In this document: one piece after another, positions 17,129 through 25,548 of the stretch
Layout: each line of letters starts with the position of its first letter
Numbering within the stretch: position 1 is the first letter of the stretch
Source of the DNA: Streptococcus pneumoniae
Lineage (GTDB): Bacteria; Bacillota; Bacilli; Lactobacillales; Streptococcaceae
Length of the DNA stretch: 64,000 nucleotides
Assembly (NCBI RefSeq): GCF_001113365.1
Contig: NZ_CKYA01000003.1
Location: 1-64,000, forward strand
Direction of reading: 5' to 3'
Program-made: the position numbers and the translations under genes
Notes under the pieces: generated by a model
The model's database searches: none
What the model saw: only the letters and a program-made list of their open reading frames with translations
Told to the model about the DNA's origin: nothing

Positions 17129-19087
17129 CTATTTAACATGTTTTTCTGCTTCTTTTTGAGCTTTTTCGATTGCTTTTTTGCTTTCTTGCTCCCATTTGGT
17201 CTTAGCTTCTTCAAACTGTTTGGTCGTCACAGTGTCTTTTTGCAGTTTCATGTACTTGTAGTTATTGCCATCACCCTTGATACCAACCAATGAATAGCCT
17301 CTTGTAAATGGCGTTACTTTGGTTACAGATGCTGTTCCACCATTTGACATAGCTGACATAAGGAGAGAGTTATCGATCATCCAAGCCTGTGCTTCAGCAT
17401 ATTTTTCATAGCGTTTGGCTACATCTTTGTTTTCACTATCTGCATCTTTGAGCATCTTAGTGTAGGTATCAAGACCTAGGCTAGTGATTTTTTCCTTGTC
17501 TTCCTTGGCATCTAGTCCAAAAATCTTAAGATAGAATCCATCCTCTGCATTGAAAGGATTGAGATAAGTTGATGGATCTTGGTAGTCACCTACCCAACCA
17601 TCAAAGTTCAAATCGTAGTCACGATCAGCTGCTGTTGGCGCTAAGAAGGCTACGTTATTAAAATCATCTGTTGAAAGTTGCTGAACGTCAATGACAATGT
17701 TATCAGCACCTAAAACTGACTCAAGGGTCTGCTTAACTGAGTTCATGCCTGTCACGGCATTTTTATTCGTCTGATCAACTGCCACATCCAAGTGAATTGG
17801 GAAAGTCACACCTTGACTTGCCAATTCTTTTTTAGCTTCCGCAAATTTTGCTTGAGCCTTTTCTTTGTTAAAATAGGCATCCTGAGCATCTGCTAGGTTT
17901 ATACCTGACCATTCTGTACCATAGTTGACCAATTTAGAAGCGACTACTTCTCCAAATGTCTTGTCTCCAACTTGGACAAATGTAGGAGGCACCAAGGTGT
18001 TACGAAGGGTCTTGCTAGCCGCCTCTTCCCCATTTGACTGGGCAGAATAGGCTGTGCGGTCCAAGGCAAAGTTCACTGCTTGGCGGAAGTTCTTGTTCAA
18101 GACAGCTGTCTCAGTCGACTTCTTCTGCTCATCTGTCGTTTTAGACGTATGGTTGTAAGCCTTACGGTTGACGTTGAAATTGAAATACCAAGAAGTCTTG
18201 TCCTGCAAGCTATAGACGATATTATCCTTATATTTTTCCTTGGTCTTAGCAAAGTTAGAACTATTTGGATAAACCCCAGCGATTGAATAAGCGCCACTTT
18301 CAAAGTTACGGATAGTCAATTCTTGGTCTGAGCCATCAAAGTAAGCCAATTTTACGTGTTCAATTGATACTTTGTCATGATCATAGTAATGCGGATTCTT
18401 CACATACTCGATAGATGATTTTGATGTGAAATCTTTTAACAAATAAGGTCCGCTGTAGAGAATGCTATCTGGAGATAGGGTACCAAAATCTTTCCCTTTT
18501 GAGTTTAGAAACTCTTCATTCACTGGGAAAAGAATGCTATTGGTTGTTTTTGAATTCCAGTAAGGTTCTGGGCGTGCCAAAGTATACTCAATAGTCTGGT
18601 CGTCGATGGCCTGCACCCCAACCTTAGAAAAGTCAGAATCCGCTCCTGTAATATAATCATTCAAACCCTTAATCGAGTTTTGAATCAAGTCAATGGCCTG
18701 TGATTTATTATCCACTGCGTACTTAATCCCTGTCACAAAATCTTGTGCCTTGACTGGAGCGTACTCTTCACCGTCAGCCGTGAACCATTTGGCATCTTTT
18801 CTCAGTTTATAGGTGTAAGTCAGACCGTCGCTTGAAACAGACCAGTCTTCTGCCAAAGATGGAACTAGGTTTCCGTGGTTGTCATTTTCAAGTAAACCAT
18901 CAACTAGGTTGGTAATGATGGCCGTATTATCAGCGTAGTAGTCTAATAGATAGTTAAATGTAGTTGGATTTCCACTAAAGGTTGATGAGTAAGTTTTTGT
19001 ATCTGAACCTGATTGTCCGCAAGCAGTTAAAAGCAAAGCAACCGCAACAGTCAGGCCTGCACTAAGGACACGCTTTTTTGTAGTCAT
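17129..19087 (-). CDS. aliD: AliB-like oligopeptide-binding lipoprotein (AliD type) in the capsule locus
   Basis: A 652-residue SBP_bac_5 lipoprotein: signal MTTKKRVLSAGLTVAVALL, lipobox LTAC, lipidated Cys23. Homologous throughout to AliA and the adjacent paralogue (GLLENDNHGNLVPSLAEDWS, EYAPVKAQDFVTGI, FRQAVNFALDRTAYS, IHLDVAVDQT). In non-encapsulated pneumococci of clade NCC2 and in related mitis-group strains, two such genes (aliC, aliD) occupy the dexB-aliA interval. They bind peptides, affect competence and favour colonisation. Symbol by order (second gene after dexB) and not by direct comparison, so the C/D assignment is provisional. It has its own terminator. Confidence 0.8.
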   Translation of the reverse strand: MTTKKRVLSAGLTVAVALLLTACGQSGSDTKTYSSTFSGNPTTFNYLLDYYADNTAIITNLVDGLLENDNHGNLVPSLAEDWSVSSDGLTYTYKLRKDAKWFTADGEEYAPVKAQDFVTGIKYAVDNKSQAIDLIQNSIKGLNDYITGADSDFSKVGVQAIDDQTIEYTLARPEPYWNSKTTNSILFPVNEEFLNSKGKDFGTLSPDSILYSGPYLLKDFTSKSSIEYVKNPHYYDHDKVSIEHVKLAYFDGSDQELTIRNFESGAYSIAGVYPNSSNFAKTKEKYKDNIVYSLQDKTSWYFNFNVNRKAYNHTSKTTDEQKKSTETAVLNKNFRQAVNFALDRTAYSAQSNGEEAASKTLRNTLVPPTFVQVGDKTFGEVVASKLVNYGTEWSGINLADAQDAYFNKEKAQAKFAEAKKELASQGVTFPIHLDVAVDQTNKNAVTGMNSVKQTLESVLGADNIVIDVQQLSTDDFNNVAFLAPTAADRDYDLNFDGWVGDYQDPSTYLNPFNAEDGFYLKIFGLDAKEDKEKITSLGLDTYTKMLKDADSENKDVAKRYEKYAEAQAWMIDNSLLMSAMSNGGTASVTKVTPFTRGYSLVGIKGDGNNYKYMKLQKDTVTTKQFEEAKTKWEQESKKAIEKAQKEAEKHVK

Positions 19088-19198
19088 CTTCTTTCTCCTT
19101 TATGTTAGTTTTTATAACATATATTTATTTTACCAAAATAGTGGGAATTTGTAAAGTTAATTGAATTTTGAGAATGAAAGTTTATAAACTTTAGTCAT

Positions 19199-19247
19199 AA
19201 AAAAACAAAGGATTTCTGTCTTTCATACAGTCCTCCCTTGTTTTTAT
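19199..19247 (-). terminator. Terminator after aliC
   Basis: On the minus strand AAAAACAAGGGAGGACTGT ... ACAGAAATCCTTTGTTTTTTT forms an imperfect stem with a T-run. Confidence 0.7.
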
Positions 19248-19313
19248 ACGATTTATCATTTAAATATCAATAAATTAACTGATAACCTAACGAAAGCAGG
19301 ATTCTCATTCACA

Positions 19314-21281
19314 TTATTTTATGTGCTTTTCTAAATCCTTTTGATACTGAGCATTCGATTCCAGTTTTTCCTTTTGCCACTTTTTGAAGGCCGCATCATA
19401 CTCTTTAGTTGTCACAATATCATTTTGAAGTTCCATTCCTTTAAAAATAAATGGATCCCCCTTAATACCGACCTGTGAATAAGCTTTGGTAAATGGAACA
19501 GTACGACTAACCATAGGAGAGCCCCCTGAAGAAGCAACTGGAATAAGAAGTGAACTATCAGTAACCCAAGCCTGTGCTTTGGCATACTTTTCGTATCGTT
19601 TATCAAGATTACTTGTCTCAGAAGCCGCATCATCCAAGAGCTTCTTGTATTCATCCAAGCCAACTTTCGCCACAACTTCAGAATCCTTGCCCTTTGTTAT
19701 ACCTAGATGTTTCAAGGCAGAACCCTTCTTAGCATCTAAAATATTGAGATAAGTTGCTGGATCTTGGTAATCTGGTCCCCAACCTGTTCCGTTCAAATCA
19801 TAATCTTTTTGGGTTGGAACTTTAGCTTGAGAAGTAATACTTTCCTTCTCATTATCTGTCATTTGAAGAACATCTATAATGACATTCTCCGTTCCAAGTG
19901 TTTCTTCAATTGATTGTTTTAGCGAATTGGTTTGTTGAACTGCAACTACATCAGTTTGCTCAACAGGCACATCCAAATGAATCGGGAAACTCACTCCCTT
20001 AGCTTGCAATTCTGACTTCGCTTTTTCAAATGCAGACTTGGCCTTTGTTGGATTGTAAATTGTATCCTTACCATCTGTGAGAGTCACATCTTTCCACTGT
20101 TCTCCATATTTCAGTAGTTCATCCTGAGCCAACTGTCCGAAGGTCTTCCCAGCTACTTGAACGTAATTATCTGGCACTAGACTATTACGAATAATCTTAT
20201 CCGCACCCTCTTCACCGTTTAATTGAGCTGTATAGGCGTGGCGATTAAATGCAAAATTAAGAGCCTGACGGAAGTTCTTATTGAGAAGAGCTTCTTTTGT
20301 TGATGTTTTTTGTGACTCATCTGTTTTAGCTGTTTTATTGTAAGACTGGCGGTTTACGTTCACAGTGAGGTAGTAGCTTGTTGCCTCTTGTGGACTATAG
20401 ACAATCTGATCTCCGTACTCTTTCTTAGTTGACTCAAAGTTTGAGCTTGCTGGAAAAAGACGTGCAGTGGTATAGGCACCTTGTGTAAAGCTACGAATTA
20501 AGGATTCTTGATCTGAACCATCATAGAATGTCAATTTAACATTATCAATTTTGACATTGTCCTTATCCCAATAGTTAGGATTTTTTTCATATTCAATCAC
20601 AGATTTAGAAATCAAAGATTTCAAAAAATATGGACCATTGTAAAGAATACTTGATGGGGTTGGCGCTCCGTAATCCTTGCCTGTTGCATTCAAAAATTCT
20701 TCATTTACAGGAAGCATGGTTGCTGTGGTTACTTTAGAGTTCCAAAAACTTTCCGGGTTATTAAGGGTATATTCTACCGTATAATCATCAAGAGCCTTCA
20801 CACCTACAGTTGAGAAGTCGTTTGTCTCACCACTAACATAAGCCTCCAATCCTTTGATGGATTTCTCAACCAAAGAAAGACCATCGGATTTTCCGTCTGC
20901 TGCATGTTTCAGACCTGTAACAAAATCCTGAGCTTTAACTTCCGCATACTCTTCTCCTTCTGAAGTATACCACTTCACACCTTTACGAAGTTTGTAGGTA
21001 TAAGTCAAGCCATCTTTAGAAACTGACCAATCCTCTGCTAGAGAAGGAATGAGATTCCCATATTTATCATTCTCTAAAAGACCGTCGACGACATTACCTA
21101 TTACGTCAGAAGTTGAACTTTTACTTGTAAGGCTATAATCCAAGGATGATGGATCAACTGCATAAACATAAGAAAATGTTTTGGGAGCATCTGCATTCTT
21201 TTCACTTTTCCCACAAGCTGTTAAAAGAATGGCTGTGCTCAAGGTCACTCCTGCTCCTAAGAGCCACTTTTTTGATTGCAT
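19314..21281 (-). CDS. aliC: AliB-like oligopeptide-binding lipoprotein (AliC type) in the capsule locus
   Basis: A 655-residue SBP_bac_5 lipoprotein: signal MQSKKWLLGAGVTLSTAILL, lipobox LTAC, lipidated Cys23. It has the family hallmarks GLLENDKYGNLIPSLAEDWS, EYAEVKAQDFVTGL, FRQALNFAFNRHAYT and IHLDVPVEQT. First gene transcribed after dexB, hence the AliC assignment by position, which is provisional. The three peptide receptors in this region (aliC, aliD, aliA) are tandem paralogues lacking transporter genes and would share the Ami permease. Different peptide preferences would let them act as environmental sensors; that is known of the family and not visible here. Confidence 0.8.
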   Translation of the reverse strand: MQSKKWLLGAGVTLSTAILLTACGKSEKNADAPKTFSYVYAVDPSSLDYSLTSKSSTSDVIGNVVDGLLENDKYGNLIPSLAEDWSVSKDGLTYTYKLRKGVKWYTSEGEEYAEVKAQDFVTGLKHAADGKSDGLSLVEKSIKGLEAYVSGETNDFSTVGVKALDDYTVEYTLNNPESFWNSKVTTATMLPVNEEFLNATGKDYGAPTPSSILYNGPYFLKSLISKSVIEYEKNPNYWDKDNVKIDNVKLTFYDGSDQESLIRSFTQGAYTTARLFPASSNFESTKKEYGDQIVYSPQEATSYYLTVNVNRQSYNKTAKTDESQKTSTKEALLNKNFRQALNFAFNRHAYTAQLNGEEGADKIIRNSLVPDNYVQVAGKTFGQLAQDELLKYGEQWKDVTLTDGKDTIYNPTKAKSAFEKAKSELQAKGVSFPIHLDVPVEQTDVVAVQQTNSLKQSIEETLGTENVIIDVLQMTDNEKESITSQAKVPTQKDYDLNGTGWGPDYQDPATYLNILDAKKGSALKHLGITKGKDSEVVAKVGLDEYKKLLDDAASETSNLDKRYEKYAKAQAWVTDSSLLIPVASSGGSPMVSRTVPFTKAYSQVGIKGDPFIFKGMELQNDIVTTKEYDAAFKKWQKEKLESNAQYQKDLEKHIK

Positions 21282-21418
21282 AAATAATCTCCTTCAAAAT
21301 AGTATTTTCACTATTATACCCTATTTTTTTATAAATGCAAGACTTCTTGTAGAATTTGTTAGAAAATTCTAACAAATGTTTTTAAAAGAGTTTTTACACA
21401 ACTTTTAGCAAAAAGAAG

Positions 21419-21541
21419 CTGGGCAAAAAGTCTTTAAAATAAAAAACGCATAATATTAGGTCTTGAAAAACCTTGGTACTATGCATTTTATTGTGGGAAG
21501 ATTTGCTTCATTTTCTCCTGAAGTCGAGTTTTTGCCCAATC
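21419..21541. repeat. Palindromic intergenic repeat, copy 3 (complete, inverted)
   Basis: The most complete copy. The outer inverted ends TGGGCAAAAAGTC and GAGTTTTTGCCCA bound an inner hairpin (ACGCATAATATTAGG ... CCTTGGTACTATGCAT). Its reverse complement aligns along its length with the copy at 3076. Located between dexB and aliC. Confidence 0.65.
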
Positions 21542-21550
21542 TCTCTCATT

Positions 21551-23161
21551 TTAGTCAGTCAATTCCACACAGAAAGCATCCCATGGAGCTAAGATTTGTT
21601 TTTCAAAGACTTCCTGAGCCGTAGTGTTTTCAATCAAGACAGATTTGACGTTTCCTTCTACTGCCAAGTCTTGCTCTTCATTGGACAAGTTAGCCACAAC
21701 TAGGAAACGACGGCCGCCATCTTTACGGATATAGGCAAAGACCTTGTCAGTTGTATCAAGCAATTCAAAGTCAGCTCGAATCAGCCAGCTGTTCTCCTTA
21801 CGGATTTGGACCAGTTTCTGATAAGTGTAGAAAATAGAATCTGGATTTGCCAGCGCTTCTTGAACGTTGATTGTTTGATAGTTTGGATTGACTGCCAACC
21901 AAGGTTGACCTGTTGAGAAACCAGCGTTTTTGCTCTCATCCCATTGCATTGGAGTACGGGCATTATCACGTCCGATAACACGGATACTATCCATGATTTC
22001 TTCCATCGGAACACCTTTTTCAAGAGCTTCACGCGCATAATTGAGGGATTCAATATCTTCTACTTGATCCAGTGTTTCAAACGGATAGTTGGTCATCCCA
22101 ATCTCCTCACCTTGGTAGATATAAGGTGTTCCTCTCATGAGATGAAGCAGGATTGCATAGGCTTTAGCAGATTTTTCACGGTATTCTTGGTCATTTCCCC
22201 AGATAGAAACGATACGAGGGAGGTCATGATTGTTCCAGAAGAGGGAATTCCAGCCGTCTTCAACTCCTAACTCAGTCTGCCATTTGTTGAAAATCTCTTT
22301 TAACTTAGGGATATTCAGTTCTTTTTGGTACTGCCACTTAGGTTGCCCTTCCTGATACTGAAGACAAATATGCTCAAACTGGAAGACCATAGACAACTCT
22401 TGCCCCTTTGGATCAGAATAGAGCTTGGCAATCTCTGGCGTTGCACCCCAGGTCTCTCCTACTGTCAAGAGATTCTTATCTCCAAAGGTCGCCTGATTCA
22501 TCTCCTTGAGATAGGGATGGAGCATGGGACCATTATTAACCACTTTCTCGTCAGGAATTTTCCCAATCATGTCAATGACATCCATACGGAAACCGCCAAT
22601 GCCCTTATCAATCCAGAAGTTCATCATCTCGTAAATCTTCTGGCGCAGTTTTTCATTTTCCCAGTTGAGATCGGGCTGTTTCTTGCTGAAAAAGTGGAGA
22701 TAGTATTGACCTGACTTTTCATCGTATTCCCAAGCAGATCCACTAAAGATAGACTCCAAATCATTGGGTTCGTCCCACCAGATATAGTAGTCTCTCTCAG
22801 GGCTATCAGGATTTTCACAGGCCTCGACAAACCAAGCATGTTCATCTGAGGTATGATTGACCACCAAGTCCATGATGATACGAATGTCACGCTTCTTAGC
22901 TTCCGCAATCAGTTGGTCCATATCCTCCATAGTTCCGAAAATAGCCGCAATCGCTTGATAATCAGCAATATCATAACCATTATCATCCATAGGGCTGTCA
23001 TAAACAGGAGAAAGCCAAATCGCTGTAATTCCTAACTTGGCTAGATAGTCTAACTTACTGGTAATTCCTGGCAAATCGCCAATTCCATCTCCGTTGCTAT
23101 CCATAAAGCTCTTAGGATAAACTTGATAGACTACGGCATTGTGCCACCATTTTTCTTGCAT
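21551..23161 (-). CDS. dexB: Glucan 1,6-alpha-glucosidase DexB
   Basis: A 536-residue cytoplasmic GH13 exo-glucosidase that hydrolyses alpha-1,6 links of isomaltooligosaccharides. GH13 landmarks are all present: DLVVNHTSD at 98-106, nucleophile Asp194 in GGFRMDVI, acid/base Glu236 in TVGETWG, and transition-state stabiliser Asp313 in NNHDLPR. No signal peptide. In mitis-group streptococci dexB is the fixed left boundary of the capsule locus, and it is the boundary here too. A cre-like site lies ~60 bp upstream, suggesting CcpA control. Length is normal. Confidence 0.96.
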   Translation of the reverse strand: MQEKWWHNAVVYQVYPKSFMDSNGDGIGDLPGITSKLDYLAKLGITAIWLSPVYDSPMDDNGYDIADYQAIAAIFGTMEDMDQLIAEAKKRDIRIIMDLVVNHTSDEHAWFVEACENPDSPERDYYIWWDEPNDLESIFSGSAWEYDEKSGQYYLHFFSKKQPDLNWENEKLRQKIYEMMNFWIDKGIGGFRMDVIDMIGKIPDEKVVNNGPMLHPYLKEMNQATFGDKNLLTVGETWGATPEIAKLYSDPKGQELSMVFQFEHICLQYQEGQPKWQYQKELNIPKLKEIFNKWQTELGVEDGWNSLFWNNHDLPRIVSIWGNDQEYREKSAKAYAILLHLMRGTPYIYQGEEIGMTNYPFETLDQVEDIESLNYAREALEKGVPMEEIMDSIRVIGRDNARTPMQWDESKNAGFSTGQPWLAVNPNYQTINVQEALANPDSIFYTYQKLVQIRKENSWLIRADFELLDTTDKVFAYIRKDGGRRFLVVANLSNEEQDLAVEGNVKSVLIENTTAQEVFEKQILAPWDAFCVELTD

Positions 23162-23219
23162 CTTCTTACCTCATTATTTTAATAATCTGTAGTCTATGAT
23201 AGCGCTTTTCAGAATTTTG

Positions 23220-23233
23220 TGCAAGCGTTTGCC
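23220..23233. promoter_or_regulatory. Candidate CcpA (cre) site upstream of dexB
   Basis: TGCAAGCGTTTGCC matches TGNAANCGNTNNCA at all but the last position and is near-palindromic. It lies 60 bp upstream of the dexB start. Confidence 0.5.
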
Positions 23234-23313
23234 TAATCTTTTTGATTCCTTTTTTAACTCCATAGTTTCCTAACTTCCAATTTTTTATTATAATAGAGGT
23301 CAGAGGTAAAAAA

Positions 23314-24798
23314 ATGAAAAAACAAGCTTTTAGTTCTGAACAATATTTGAATCTACAGCGCGACCACATTTTGGAGCGCATTAACCAATTTGACGGCAAG
23401 CTCTACTTGGAGTTTGGTGGCAAAATGTTAGAAGATTTTCACGCTGCTCGTGTGCTTCCTGGTTATGAGCCTGACAACAAAATCAAGCTCTTGCAAGAAT
23501 TGAAAGAGCAAGTCGAGGTTGTAATTGCCATTAATGCTAGCAACATCGAGCATTCCAAAGCACGTGGTGACTTGGGCATTTCTTATGATCAAGAAGTTCT
23601 TCGTTTGATTGACAAATTCAATGAATTAGGGATTTTTGTTGGCTCAGTGGTCATTACACAATACGCTGGCCAACCTGCTGCAGATGCCTTCCGCAATCAA
23701 CTTGAGAAAAACGAAATTGACTCTTATCTTCATTATCCAATCAAAGGATATCCAACAGATATGGATCACATCATTTCTCCAGAAGGTATGGGGAAAAACG
23801 ACTACATCAAAACCAGTCGCAACTTGATTGTCGTAACCGCTCCTGGACCTGGTTCTGGAAAATTGGCAACCTGTATGTCCAATATGTACCACGACCAAAT
23901 CAATGGTATCAAGTCTGGCTACGCTAAATTTGAAACCTTCCCAGTTTGGAATCTTCCCCTTCATCACCCTGTCAACTTGGCCTACGAGGCTGCCACAGCT
24001 GACCTTGATGATGTCAACATGATTGACCCTTTCCATCTTCAAACCTATGGAGAAACCACTGTCAACTACAACCGTGATATCGAGATTTTCCCAGTGCTCA
24101 AGCGCATGTTAGAACGTATCCTCGGTAAATCTCCATACGCTTCTCCAACAGACATGGGTGTCAACATGGTTGGTTTCGCTATTACAGATAATGAGGCTGC
24201 TATCGAAGCCTCTAAACAAGAAATCATCCGTCGCTACTATCAGACTGTTCTTGATTTCAAAGCCGAAAAAGTGGGCGAATCTGCTGTCAAGAAAATTGAG
24301 TTGCTTATGAACGACCTCGGTATCACACCTGCAGACCGCAAGGTTGCTGTTGCTGCGCGTCAAAAAGCAGAAGAAACTGGCGGACCAGCCCTAGCCCTTG
24401 AATTGCCAAGCGGAGAAATTGTCACTGGTAAGAACTCAGAGCTCTTTGGTCCTACAGCCGCTGCCTTGATCAACGCTATCAAGAAATCAGCTAACATTGC
24501 GAAAGAAGTAAAACTAATCGAGCCTGAAGTTGTCAAGCCAATTCAAGGTCTTAAAATCGATCATCTCGGTAGTCGTAATCCACGCCTGCATTCAAATGAA
24601 ATTTTGATTGCACTTGCTATCACAGCTACAGAAAATCCTGACGCTGCCCGCGCTATGGAAGAACTTGGTAACCTCAAAGGAAGCGAAGCTCACTCAACCA
24701 TCATCTTGACAGATGAAGACAAGAATGTCCTTCGTAAATTGGGTATCAATGTAACCTTTGACCCATACTACCAATACGACCGCTTGTATCGTAAGTAA
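23314..24798 (+). CDS. DUF1846 (UPF0371) family protein
   Basis: A 494-residue cytoplasmic protein starting MKKQAFSSEQYLNLQRDHI with conserved LYLEFGGKMLEDFHAARVLPG near the N-terminus and VTAPGPGSGKLATCMSNMYHD at about residue 175, a nucleotide-loop-like segment. Widely conserved in Firmicutes with this length. Structures exist for the family, but no reaction is firmly established to my knowledge. The start follows AGAGG and a nearby TATTATAAT promoter. It is divergent to dexB, precedes luxS, and has its own terminator. Confidence 0.9.
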   Translation: MKKQAFSSEQYLNLQRDHILERINQFDGKLYLEFGGKMLEDFHAARVLPGYEPDNKIKLLQELKEQVEVVIAINASNIEHSKARGDLGISYDQEVLRLIDKFNELGIFVGSVVITQYAGQPAADAFRNQLEKNEIDSYLHYPIKGYPTDMDHIISPEGMGKNDYIKTSRNLIVVTAPGPGSGKLATCMSNMYHDQINGIKSGYAKFETFPVWNLPLHHPVNLAYEAATADLDDVNMIDPFHLQTYGETTVNYNRDIEIFPVLKRMLERILGKSPYASPTDMGVNMVGFAITDNEAAIEASKQEIIRRYYQTVLDFKAEKVGESAVKKIELLMNDLGITPADRKVAVAARQKAEETGGPALALELPSGEIVTGKNSELFGPTAAALINAIKKSANIAKEVKLIEPEVVKPIQGLKIDHLGSRNPRLHSNEILIALAITATENPDAARAMEELGNLKGSEAHSTIILTDEDKNVLRKLGINVTFDPYYQYDRLYRK

Positions 24799-24805
24799 CG
24801 ATTTG

Positions 24806-24834
24806 AACCTCTCCACCCTCGGAGAGGTTTTCTC
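24806..24834 (+). terminator. Terminator between the DUF1846 gene and luxS
   Basis: AACCTCTCC-accctc-GGAGAGGTT forms a 9-bp stem followed by TTCTCTC. The T-run is weak, so read-through into luxS is possible. Confidence 0.65.
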
Positions 24835-24892
24835 TCTGTCTCAGGAGCCAGCTTTATGTTATAATGAAGGAAGAAAACTGAAAGGATTTACC

Positions 24893-25375
24893 ATGTCAAA
24901 AGAAGTTATTGTTGAAAGTTTTGAACTTGACCACACCATTGTTAAAGCACCCTATGTTCGCTTGATTGGGGAAGAAACAGGGTCAAAGGGAGATGTCATC
25001 TCCAATTATGATATTCGCTTGGTGCAACCAAACGAAGACTCTATCCCTACCGCTGGTCTTCACACTATCGAGCACCTCCTGGCAAAACTCATCCGTACTC
25101 GCATTGACGGCATGATTGACTGTTCTCCGTTTGGTTGCCGCACAGGTTTCCACATGATTATGTGGGGACGTCACACCAGTGCTGAAATCGCGGCTGTTAT
25201 CAAGGATTCGCTCAAGGAAATTGCTGAGACTACCACTTGGGAAGACGTCCCTGGAACAACCATCGAATCTTGCGGAAACTACAAGGACCACAGCCTCTTC
25301 TCTGCTAAAGAATGGGCAAAACTCATCTTAGAACAAGGAATTTCAGACGATGCCTTTGAACGTCATGTCATCTAA
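24893..25375 (+). CDS. luxS: S-ribosylhomocysteine lyase LuxS
   Basis: The 160-residue metalloenzyme cleaving S-ribosylhomocysteine to homocysteine and DPD, the precursor of autoinducer-2. Metal ligands are His57 and His61 in HTIEHLL and Cys127 in ESCGNYKDHS; catalytic Cys82 lies in FGCRTGF. All are intact. ATG 24893 follows AAAGGA; an in-frame extension upstream is rejected because a TATAAT promoter (24860-24865) sits inside it. Monocistronic between two terminators. Confidence 0.97.
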   Translation: MSKEVIVESFELDHTIVKAPYVRLIGEETGSKGDVISNYDIRLVQPNEDSIPTAGLHTIEHLLAKLIRTRIDGMIDCSPFGCRTGFHMIMWGRHTSAEIAAVIKDSLKEIAETTTWEDVPGTTIESCGNYKDHSLFSAKEWAKLILEQGISDDAFERHVI

Positions 25376-25380
25376 ACACA

Positions 25381-25421
25381 AAAAAAGGAACCAGTTTTTT
25401 TCAGCTGGCTCCTTCTTTTTT
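25381..25421 (+). terminator. luxS terminator
   Basis: AAGGAACCAG ... CAGCTGGCTCCTT stem followed by a T-rich run; A-run on the other side makes it potentially bidirectional toward clpL. Confidence 0.85.
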
Positions 25422-25440
25422 TATTCTCAAAATTTTGTCT

Positions 25441-25548
25441 TATACTCAATGAAAATCAAAGAGCAAACTAGGAAACTAGCCGCAGGCTGTACTTGAGTAC
25501 GGCAAGGCGACGTTGACGTGGTTTGAATTTGATTTTCGAAGAGTATTA
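25441..25548 (-). repeat. BOX element (A-C form, no boxB) abutting the clpL stop
   Basis: Minus-strand boxA carries the core targeted by BOX-PCR primers (plus strand TACGGCAAGGCGACGTTGACG, 25499-25519). The element begins TATACTCAATGAAAATCAAAG and ends GAAGAGTATTA, whose TTA is the clpL stop codon. Confidence 0.88.
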
